DNA of 64,000 nt from Thiocystis violacea (GTDB lineage Bacteria > Pseudomonadota > Gammaproteobacteria > Chromatiales > Chromatiaceae), in NCBI RefSeq assembly GCF_016583575.1, contig NZ_NRRG01000009.1, positions 50,975 through 114,974 of the forward strand, read 5' to 3'. The first letter of the stretch is position 1. The number at the start of each line of letters is the position of its first letter. The position numbers were made by a program, and so were the translations under genes. The notes below the pieces were generated by a model, which saw nothing but the letters and a program-made list of their open reading frames with translations, did no database searches and was not told where the DNA came from. Shown piece by piece: positions 58,310-64,000 of the stretch.

Positions 58310-58561
58310 ATGCCATTCAAAGACGGAACCGGTCCGAGCCAACAAGGTCAAGGCCGAGGTCAGGGCCGAGGTCAGGGCGGTCGTCGCGGACGCGGAGCGG
58401 TACGGACCGATGCCGGTCAATCGGCCGGTCGCGGTTGCCGACCGGGCGGACGGGGCCAGGGCGTCAAGACCCACCAGTGGACACCCTGGCTGCAACAGCA
58501 AATCGCCGACCTGAGCGCCGCCCTGCAACGGCTGACGGATCGGTTGGATTCGGTCAAATAG
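58310..58561 (+). CDS. Small Gly/Gln/Arg-rich protein (DUF5320-like)
   Basis: 83-residue protein starting MPFKDGTGPSQQGQGRGQGR. The MPxxDGTGPxGxGxxxGxG pattern is that of DUF5320 proteins, small Gly-rich proteins found with NifX-like genes. Residues 10-48 are low complexity with a 9-base DNA unit (CAAGGTCAA/CAGGGCCGAGGT-type) repeated; residues 57-80 are a likely amphipathic helix (LQQQIADLSAALQRLTDRLD). ATG at 58310 follows AGGAG. Function unknown. Confidence 0.72.
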   Translation: MPFKDGTGPSQQGQGRGQGRGQGGRRGRGAVRTDAGQSAGRGCRPGGRGQGVKTHQWTPWLQQQIADLSAALQRLTDRLDSVK

Positions 58562-58582
58562 AACCCCGGAACACCATCAATC

Positions 58583-58954
58583 ATGAAACTCGCCATCTCC
58601 ATCGCCGGCCAAACGCTCGACTCGCCCTTCGACGCCCGTTTCGGGCGCGCCGCGTCCTTCTGTCTGGTGGACACCGATAGCGGTGCCTGGACGGTCCATG
58701 CCAATCCGGGGCTGTCGGCCTCGGGCGGGGCGGGCGTGCAGGCGGCGCAGTTCGTCGCCGGGCTCGGCGCGCAGGCGGTCGTCAGCGGGGCCTATGGTCC
58801 CAAGGCGTATGACACCCTCGCCGCCGCTAACATCCAGCGCCTGCTCGCGCCGGGGGACGCGGCTTGCCGCGCCGCCGACATTCTGGCCGCGTTCCAGGCG
58901 GGGCCGTTGGCCGAAGCCGATGGCGCCACGCATGGCGGCCATCACGGAGGCTAG
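58583..58954 (+). CDS. NifX/orange-protein-like protein (dinitrogenase Fe-Mo cofactor family), first copy
   Basis: 123-residue protein of the dinitrogenase iron-molybdenum cofactor biosynthesis fold: MKLAISIAGQTLDSPFDARF, FCLVDTDSG, then SGGAGVQAAQFVAGLGAQAV and VSGAYGPKAYDTL. It ends in a His-rich tail (GATHGGHHGG) that could bind metal. Such single-domain proteins include the Mo-Cu orange protein of Desulfovibrio and MTH1175. No nif genes are near, so it is not a nitrogenase accessory. It lies 22 bases after the DUF5320-like gene. Confidence 0.87.
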   Translation: MKLAISIAGQTLDSPFDARFGRAASFCLVDTDSGAWTVHANPGLSASGGAGVQAAQFVAGLGAQAVVSGAYGPKAYDTLAAANIQRLLAPGDAACRAADILAAFQAGPLAEADGATHGGHHGG

Positions 58955-58959
58955 AACCC

Positions 58960-59838
58960 ATGCGGATCGTCGTGGCCAGCGGCAAGGGCGGCACGGGCAA
59001 GACCACGGTCTCGACCAGTCTGGCGCAAGTGGCCACCGAGCGAGACGCGGTGCGCTTCCTCGATTGCGACGTGGAGGCGCCCAATGCCGCGCTCTTCCTG
59101 CATCCGGTCCTGGACAGCCAGCGGGAGGTCGGTATCCGCGTGCCGCGCGTGGACGCGGACGCCTGTACCTATTGCGGCCGCTGCGCCGAGGTCTGTCAGT
59201 TCCACGCGATCGCCGTGGTCGGACAGAAGACGCTCGTCTTCGACGATCTCTGTCACGGCTGCGGCAGTTGCGCCTGGATGTGTCCGGAGCAGGCGATCAG
59301 CGAGACCCTGTCCGTCACGGGCGTGATCGACAGCGGCACGACGCCGGAAGGCATCGCCTTCGCCCAGGGCGTGATGAACGTCGGCCAGACCATGGGCGTT
59401 CCGATCCTGCGCGAGCTGAAGAAATGGACCCCGGCGCGCTTGCCAGAGGCCCCAGGCGCGCCGCGTCGCGCGCTCGAAATCCTTGACGCCCCGCCCGGCG
59501 CCTCCTGCCCAGTGGTGGAGACGCTGCGCGGGGCGGACCTGGTGCTGCTGGTGACCGAGCCGACGCCCTTCGGTCTGCACGATCTGAAACAGGTCGTCGC
59601 CATCGCCCGTGAATTGGGCATCCCCGCTGGCGTGGTCATCAATCGCGACGGGATCGGCGATGACGCGGTCGGCGCCTGGTGCGCCGAGAGCGGGCTGCCG
59701 ATTCTGCTGCGCATCCCGATGGAGCGGCGCATCGCCGAGGCGATCGCCGGCGGCCGGACCCTGGTGGACGCCGCGCCGGAGTATCGACCCGGATTCAGGG
59801 ATCTGTTGGAGCGTCTCGTCGCCGGGGTGAACCCATGA
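58960..59838 (+). CDS. MinD-family P-loop ATPase with ferredoxin insert, first copy
   Basis: 292-residue ATPase: deviant Walker A VASGKGGTGKTTVSTSL at the start, FLDCDVEAPNAAL, then an inserted pair of [4Fe-4S] motifs, CTYCGRCAEVCQF and CHGCGSCAWMCPE (about residues 69-113), then the rest of the ATPase with DLVLLVTEPTPFGLHDLKQV. The family is known from the orange protein operons as paired ATPases. Overlaps the next ATPase gene by four bases. Confidence 0.92.
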   Translation: MRIVVASGKGGTGKTTVSTSLAQVATERDAVRFLDCDVEAPNAALFLHPVLDSQREVGIRVPRVDADACTYCGRCAEVCQFHAIAVVGQKTLVFDDLCHGCGSCAWMCPEQAISETLSVTGVIDSGTTPEGIAFAQGVMNVGQTMGVPILRELKKWTPARLPEAPGAPRRALEILDAPPGASCPVVETLRGADLVLLVTEPTPFGLHDLKQVVAIARELGIPAGVVINRDGIGDDAVGAWCAESGLPILLRIPMERRIAEAIAGGRTLVDAAPEYRPGFRDLLERLVAGVNP

Positions 59839-60800
59839 AACAGCTCGTCATCCTCAGCGGCAAGGGCGGCACCGGCAAGACCAGCGTCACGGCGGCCTTT
59901 GCCCATCTGGCGGCCCAGGGGCCATTCGCCGGTCGGGTGCTGCTGGCCGATGCCGATGTCGACGCGGCCAACCTGGAACTGGTGCTTCAGCCGCGCCGGC
60001 TGGACACCCAGCCGTTTCGCGGCGGTCAGGTGGCCGTGATCGACGAGGATCGCTGTCTGATCTGCGGCGACTGCGAGTCGGCCTGCCGCTTCGACGCGAT
60101 CGTCGAGACCGACGGGCGATGGGTGATCGACCCCATCGCCTGCGACGGCTGCGCCGCCTGTGTCTACCAATGTCCCACCGAGAGCATCCGGATGCAGGAG
60201 CAAAGGGTCGGCGAATGCCGGCTGTCCGACAGCCGTTACGGACCGCTCCATCACGCCCATCTGCATCCGGGACAGGAGAACTCCGGCAAGCTGGTCACCC
60301 AGGTCCGGCAGCGCGCGCGCCAGCAGGCACTGGACGAAGAGCGTCGGCTCGTGATCGTGGATGGTCCACCCGGCATTGGTTGTCCAGTGATCGCCGCCGT
60401 TTCCGGCGCCGACCTAGCGCTGTTGGTAACCGAGCCGACGGTTTCCGGCATCCACGACCTGCGCCGCGCCCTGGGAACCGTCCAGCACTTCGGCGTGCCG
60501 GCGCTGGTCTGCATCAACAAGGCCGATGTCTATCCCAAGGGTGCGCGGGACATCGAAACCTTTTGCGAGGCGAACGGGATCGCCATGGTTGGCTCCATCC
60601 CTTTCGATCCGAGCATCGCCAGCGCCCTGGTGGCGGGCGAGGCGGTGACCGCTTATCGCCCCGAGGCTCCCGCTAGCCTTGCCCTGTCCGCCCTCTGGGA
60701 GCGCCTGGTCTCCGTCCTGGTGGAGCCGCCCACGCGCCAGGATGACGGCTTCGCCGAACCAATCACCGACAACCTCAATCAACCAGGAACCTTCCAATGA
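59835..60800 (+). CDS. MinD-family P-loop ATPase with ferredoxin insert, second copy
   Basis: 321-residue paralogue of the preceding gene: deviant Walker A LSGKGGTGKTSVTAAFAHLA, LLADADVDAANLELVLQ, ferredoxin insert with CLICGDCESACRF and CDGCAACVYQCPTES, and LLVTEPTVSGIHDLRRAL. The Walker B-like IVDGPPGIGCPVIAA is clear. It overlaps the neighbours by four bases on both sides; the two ATPases probably form a heterodimer. Confidence 0.92.
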   Translation: MKQLVILSGKGGTGKTSVTAAFAHLAAQGPFAGRVLLADADVDAANLELVLQPRRLDTQPFRGGQVAVIDEDRCLICGDCESACRFDAIVETDGRWVIDPIACDGCAACVYQCPTESIRMQEQRVGECRLSDSRYGPLHHAHLHPGQENSGKLVTQVRQRARQQALDEERRLVIVDGPPGIGCPVIAAVSGADLALLVTEPTVSGIHDLRRALGTVQHFGVPALVCINKADVYPKGARDIETFCEANGIAMVGSIPFDPSIASALVAGEAVTAYRPEAPASLALSALWERLVSVLVEPPTRQDDGFAEPITDNLNQPGTFQ

Positions 60801-61168
60801 AGATTGCCATTACCGCCGAAACCAGCCAGGGTCTCGACAGCCAGGTCGCCCAGCATTTCGGGCATGCCCCCTATTTCATTCTGGTGGACATCGAAGAGGG
60901 CGCGGTGACCGCGACCCTGGATATCGCCAACCCCTTCGCCGAAGCCCATCAGCCGGGTGAAATCCCGGAGTTCATCCGTCAGCAGAACGCCGAGGTCATG
61001 CTGAGCGGCGGCATGGGCGGGCGCGCCATCGAGTTCTTTACTCAGGCCGGCATCAAGACCGCCACCGGCGCGACCGGCACCGTGCGCGAATCGCTGGAGA
61101 AGTATCTGGGCGGCACCCTTGCCGCCGCCGCGCCCTGCGCCGAGAGCGTGGCGCACGGGCACGGATAA
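60797..61168 (+). CDS. NifX/orange-protein-like protein, second copy
   Basis: 123-residue protein of the same family as 58583-58954: MKIAITAETSQGLDSQVAQH, then FGHAPYFILVDIEEGAVT and MLSGGMGGRAIEFFTQAGIK, ending in SVAHGHG. It is closer to the archaeal MTH1175-like branch than the first copy by the FGHAPYF block. Both end in histidines. It closes the cluster; a cluster-binding role like that of Desulfovibrio orange protein is possible. Confidence 0.88.
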   Translation: MKIAITAETSQGLDSQVAQHFGHAPYFILVDIEEGAVTATLDIANPFAEAHQPGEIPEFIRQQNAEVMLSGGMGGRAIEFFTQAGIKTATGATGTVRESLEKYLGGTLAAAAPCAESVAHGHG

Positions 61169-61183
61169 AGGCGCGCGCGGCTC

Positions 61184-62080
61184 TTGACGATCCTGATCCT
61201 GGTAGCCGGCGTCCTGGCGGCCGCCGGCGTCCTGACACCGGCCTTGCTTCGGCGCGCCTATCGGGCGCCGCGGATCCGCGAACGGGGGACACCCGCCGAT
61301 CTCGATCTGCCCTATCGGAGCCTGCGCATCCCGACCGTCAACGGCAAGACCCTGTTTGGCTGGCTGGTCTCGCCCGCCGAACCCGCCGAGCCGCTACCCG
61401 CCGTGGTCGTCCTGCACGGCTGGGGCGGCAACGCGGAACAGATGCTGCCGTTCGCCGCGCTGCTCCACCGCGCGGGCTACGCGACCTTGCTGCTCGACGC
61501 CCGCAATCACGGCCAAAGCGACGCGGACAGCTTCTCCTCCCTGCCACGTTTCGCCGAGGATCTGGAGCGGGGACTCGACTGGCTCGCCCGGCAGCCCGGC
61601 ATCGACCCCGGACGTCTGGCCCTGCTCGGTCACTCCGTCGGTGCTGGTGCCGTCCTGCTGCTGGCGTCACGCCGTCGCGACCTGGCCGCGGCGATCAGCA
61701 TCGCCGCCTTCGCCCATCCGGAGTGCCTCATGCGCCGACAGTTGCGCGGGCAGCGCATCCCCCGCCCGCTGGGCTGGCTGATCCTGCGCGCCATCGAGCG
61801 GACCATCCAGGCGCGCTTCGACGACATCGCGCCCTGCGAGACGATCCGGCGCGTGACCTGTCCGGTGCTCCTGGTGCATGGCGAGACCGACGCGACCGTA
61901 CCCCCGGAGGATGCGAGCCGCATCCACGCCAATCGGCGGGATGACTCGACCGAACTGCTGATGCTGCCCGACACGGGGCACGATTCCATCGAGGCCATCG
62001 AAACGCATGCCGACTCGCTGGTCGCGTTCCTCGGAAAGTCCTTTTCGGGCCAATCCCGGAGTCATGGGCTTGCGCCTTGA
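61184..62080 (+). CDS. Alpha/beta hydrolase, membrane-anchored
   Basis: 298-residue serine hydrolase. An N-terminal helix (residues 2-20) is followed by the hydrolase fold: oxyanion strand VVVLHGWGGNAEQ, nucleophile in LLGHSVGAGAV, acid in VHGETDATV, His in DTGHDSIEAI. The start is TTG at 61184 since no ATG or GTG would preserve the anchor; this is a guess. It follows the NifX-like gene by 15 bases but its function is probably separate. Substrate unknown. Confidence 0.8.
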   Translation: MTILILVAGVLAAAGVLTPALLRRAYRAPRIRERGTPADLDLPYRSLRIPTVNGKTLFGWLVSPAEPAEPLPAVVVLHGWGGNAEQMLPFAALLHRAGYATLLLDARNHGQSDADSFSSLPRFAEDLERGLDWLARQPGIDPGRLALLGHSVGAGAVLLLASRRRDLAAAISIAAFAHPECLMRRQLRGQRIPRPLGWLILRAIERTIQARFDDIAPCETIRRVTCPVLLVHGETDATVPPEDASRIHANRRDDSTELLMLPDTGHDSIEAIETHADSLVAFLGKSFSGQSRSHGLAP

Positions 62081-62258
62081 AAGGTAGTGCCTCGATTCGT
62101 AGGATGACGACAAATGCGCACACCCGTGGGAGCGGCTTACAGCCGCGAAAAACCTCGCGTCGGCGCTCATCGCGGCTAAAAGCCGCTCCCACGAAATCCT
62201 ATCGATTGGGGCGCTACCCACGGCGATGGCGCCAGTCGGCGCCCTCTCCGGTCGCGGA
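62081..62258. other. Convergent gap filled by a REP-type inverted pair
   Basis: No gene. The gap holds one inverted pair (62126-62192), listed separately, that could end transcription from both sides. Confidence 0.5.
62126..62192. repeat. REP-type inverted pair GTGGGAGCGGCTT...
   Basis: Arms GTGGGAGCGGCTTACAGCCG (62126-62145, then CGA) and the reverse complement ending 62192 match over 22 bases with one or two mismatches, with a 21-base loop. Each arm has its own short GGCT/AGCC dyad. This GTGGGAGCGGCTTTAGCCGCGA type is a REP class seen across gammaproteobacteria. Confidence 0.85.
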
Positions 62259-63146
62259 TCAGGTGGGCCGGTTGCGGCCCCGTCCGCTTCGCAGCTCCCC
62301 GCCCTCGCGCAATCGCTCCAGCAGCTCGGGGAAATCGAGTGGGACGAGTCCGGCGAGCGCGCCCGCCCGTTGCTCCAAACGCGCCCAGTCGAGCGGAAAG
62401 CCCTCATCGGCGAAGGCGAAGGCCACGTAGTTATCCCCGTAGCGGACGCGCGCGATATAAACGCGCCCCTCGAAGACCCAGTCCAGTAATCGCATGTGTC
62501 GATGCCAGCGTTCCGGCGGACCGCAGAAGTTCGCCACCAGCAGTCCGCCCGGACCGAGCCGGCGGCGTGCCGCGACGTAGAATTTCCGACTCAGGAAGGA
62601 CGGAGCGATGCCCTCGTCGTCGAACCCATCGAGCAAGAGGACATCGGTATCCGCCTCGGCGCGCGGCAGATACTTGGCGGCGTCGGCCTGGACGATCTCC
62701 AGACGCGCATCCTCCGGAATATTGAATTCACCGCGCAGGGCGATGACATCGGGGCTCACCTCGACCACGGTCAGATGTGTCCGAGGCAGATAGCGATGAC
62801 AGAACTTGGCCAGCGAGCCGCCGCCCAGTCCAACCAACAGCACCCGACGGGGATCCGGCGCGAACAGCAGAAAGGCCATCATCTTGCGGGTGTAGGCGAA
62901 ATCCAGGGCGAACGGATCGTCGAGGCGCATGGAGCTTTGCACGAACCGCAGACTGAAATAGAGCCGCCGCGTCTGGCCATCGTCGACGATGAAGGGCTTG
63001 CGATAACGGCCGTTCAGGATGCGGTTGTACAGCCGTTCAGGATCGCAGCCCTCCGATTCGAGCACCCGCAGCCGACCGCGCTCGCCCAAGCGGCTTCCCG
63101 GCAGATCCAAGAGCGGCGGACGCTGAGGCATGGCGGAGTTTCCCAT
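62259..63146 (-). CDS. Spermidine synthase-like SAM-fold protein
   Basis: 295-residue protein with the aminopropyltransferase/methyltransferase fold of the spermine/spermidine synthase family: RRVLLVGLGGGSLAKFCHRY, then HLTVVEVSPDVIALRGEFNI, VLLLDGFDDEGIAPSFLSRK and a final GDNYVAFAF. Classic SpeE has GGGDGG and a catalytic Asp; here GLGGGSL and DGFDDEG take their place, so true polyamine synthesis is doubtful and a methyltransferase-like role is equally possible. Start ATG at 63146 or an internal ATG 12 bases on. Confidence 0.78.
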   Translation of the reverse strand: MGNSAMPQRPPLLDLPGSRLGERGRLRVLESEGCDPERLYNRILNGRYRKPFIVDDGQTRRLYFSLRFVQSSMRLDDPFALDFAYTRKMMAFLLFAPDPRRVLLVGLGGGSLAKFCHRYLPRTHLTVVEVSPDVIALRGEFNIPEDARLEIVQADAAKYLPRAEADTDVLLLDGFDDEGIAPSFLSRKFYVAARRRLGPGGLLVANFCGPPERWHRHMRLLDWVFEGRVYIARVRYGDNYVAFAFADEGFPLDWARLEQRAGALAGLVPLDFPELLERLREGGELRSGRGRNRPT

Positions 63147-63266
63147 CGATTGGCGGCATCCAGATCGGGCGGCCGGGGTTTGAAGTAACCGCTATTATAT
63201 GGTGCCTCAATGATGCTGTGGTCATCATTGAAATAGCCTTCCATACTCAACCGGGTGATTCATTCC

Positions 63267-63458
63267 ATGGCCAAGCGGACCGCGCCCATGAGGGTTCCGA
63301 TCGACTCCAGAAACAAGCGGATTTTCGAGTGCCTCCGCGCCCAGCCAGATCTCGCCTCCTCGCGGGTGATCCGCGAACCGATGTCTCGGTCCATCATCGA
63401 GCCGACCGGCGCGCGCGAGCGGCCCGAGTGGCTGACGGCAGGAGCGGCGGGCGGATGA
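63267..63458 (+). CDS. Small basic protein upstream of the YkgJ gene (tentative)
   Basis: 63-residue frame, MAKRTAPMRVPIDSRNKRIF and onward, with high Arg/Glu content and no known family. Support is only that its stop overlaps the YkgJ-like ATG by four bases (ATGA), a translational-coupling layout. No clear ribosome site precedes ATG 63267. It may be spurious. Confidence 0.3.
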   Translation: MAKRTAPMRVPIDSRNKRIFECLRAQPDLASSRVIREPMSRSIIEPTGARERPEWLTAGAAGG

Positions 63459-63808
63459 TCCTGTCCGATTCGCGACTGCTCGCCCTGCGACGACGGATTC
63501 CGACCTTCGCCTGCGAGCCCGGTTGTCACGACTGTTGCGGACCGGTGACGGCCTCGAACGAGGAAATGGCCCGGCTGCCGGATCTCGGCGAGGCCCGACA
63601 CGCCGAGGCGCTTGCCGACTGGAACTGCCCATACCTGGGCGCGAATGGCTGCGAGGTCTACGCGGAACGCCCCTTGATCTGCCGTCTGTTCGGCACGACG
63701 CCCAATCTCGCCTGTCCGCGCGGGAAGGGACCGGAGGAGAGAATCGACCCGCGTGCCGAGCAGGCGATCCATGACTATCTCCAACGGACGCGCCAGGTAC
63801 TCCTATAG
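63455..63808 (+). CDS. YkgJ-family cysteine cluster protein
   Basis: 117-residue protein of the zinc/iron-chelating YkgJ family (PF03692): cysteines in CEPGCHDCCGPV, then WNCPYLGANGCEVYAERPLI, CRLFGTTPN and LACPRG. These bind a metal cluster in the family; the task is unknown. It may be translated with a small frame upstream. After it the insertion sequence begins. Confidence 0.88.
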   Translation: MILSDSRLLALRRRIPTFACEPGCHDCCGPVTASNEEMARLPDLGEARHAEALADWNCPYLGANGCEVYAERPLICRLFGTTPNLACPRGKGPEERIDPRAEQAIHDYLQRTRQVLL

Positions 63809-63915
63809 GATCTTTGAATTAATAAGCGTCTGCTTTTCCTTGCCTCACGGGTCACTGCCATTAAATTAAGGATCTGATGTTACGCAGAAGGCTCAGGACT
63901 TGGTAAGTTTCGAGG
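63809..63915. other. Junction with an insertion sequence
   Basis: The gap is AT-richer than its surroundings (ATTAAATTAAGGATCTG near 63862-63878). The left inverted repeat of the insertion sequence probably lies within, but its partner is outside the window so its ends cannot be set. Confidence 0.4.
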
Positions 63916-64000
63916 ATGAACCAAGACGCTCTCGACATCTACACCGATTATTTGATCAGCACCTTCGGATCGGCCACGGCCACGGGGTTGGCGTCGATGC
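63916..64000 (+). CDS. Insertion-sequence transposase, N-terminal 28 codons
   Basis: The frame MNQDALDIYTDYLISTFGSA continues TATGLASM to the window edge. This opening is one I associate with IS4/IS701-type transposases common in Chromatiaceae and other sulfur bacteria; with only 28 residues the family cannot be proved. GAGG lies just before the ATG. The rest lies beyond the window. Confidence 0.6.
   Translation, partial: MNQDALDIYTDYLISTFGSATATGLASM

Noticed and set aside
58583..61168. Nitrogenase (nif) accessory cluster
   Set aside because: NifX-like folds are present, but no nifHDK, nifE/N/B or related gene is near; the paired ferredoxin ATPases and DUF134 point to an orange-protein-type cluster.

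Overview
The window is GC-rich, densely coded DNA from an anaerobically respiring gammaproteobacterium. A purple sulfur bacterium (Chromatiaceae/Chromatiales) or a close chemolithotrophic relative is most likely. This rests on the combination of a complete narGHJI operon, norCB with accessory genes, assimilatory cysJIH, a DabAB inorganic-carbon accumulation system, an orange-protein-like cluster and Chromatiaceae-type dispersed repeats. No photosynthesis gene or rRNA lies in the window, so the assignment is inference.

Layout. 1-3.3 kb: the end of an F-type conjugation gene cluster (traU, traN), cut by the left edge. 3.4-5.9 kb (minus): a nitric-oxide-linked set (YgbA-like, NnrS-like membrane protein, DUF2249, hemerythrin) behind an FNR/DNR-like box. 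6.1-10.2 kb (minus): TDT transporter, a solitary molybdopterin oxidoreductase and a PuuD-like membrane protein. 10.4-18.9 kb (minus): a DUF59-like protein, narG, narH, narJ, and a narI whose product is fused to a diheme cytochrome c. 19.3-24.3 kb: FKBP isomerase, methyltransferase, gene remnants, a palindrome array, universal stress protein, narK and a small membrane/coiled-coil protein. 24.5-29.7 kb: CysB-like regulator divergent from cysJ-cysI-cysH. 30-32.5 kb: an accessory patch with two toxin-antitoxin pairs around a membrane-anchored Mrr-type nuclease. 32.7-37.6 kb: a second DUF59-like paralogue, a sigma-54 response regulator with histidine kinase, and moaA. 38.1-44.2 kb: the dab operon (dabB, an extra membrane subunit, dabA split into two overlapping frames, a PII-like protein), closed by a clear terminator. 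44.4-45.3 kb: a toxin-antitoxin remnant and a MOSC protein. 45.5-52.5 kb: norC, norB, norE, norF, norQ, two extra membrane genes and norD. 52.5-56.9 kb: CBS protein, HPP-family permease, and an adaptor/permease/ATPase ABC exporter. 57.0-61.2 kb: DUF134 regulator divergent from a Rieske protein, a small Gly/Gln/Arg-rich protein, two NifX-like proteins and two ferredoxin-containing MinD ATPases. 61.2-63.9 kb: hydrolase, spermidine-synthase-like protein, YkgJ protein, then the start of an insertion-sequence transposase at the right edge.

Functionally most of the window fits one theme, life with nitrate and NO in low oxygen: nitrate uptake (narK), reduction (nar), molybdenum cofactor synthesis (moaA), NO reduction (nor) and NO protection (hemerythrin set). 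Carbon uptake (dab) and sulfate assimilation (cys) sit alongside. The least explained parts are the NarI-cytochrome c fusion, the two DUF59-like proteins, the orphan molybdoenzyme operon, and the orange-protein-like cluster with its Rieske protein and a 20-bp palindrome in the divergent promoter region.
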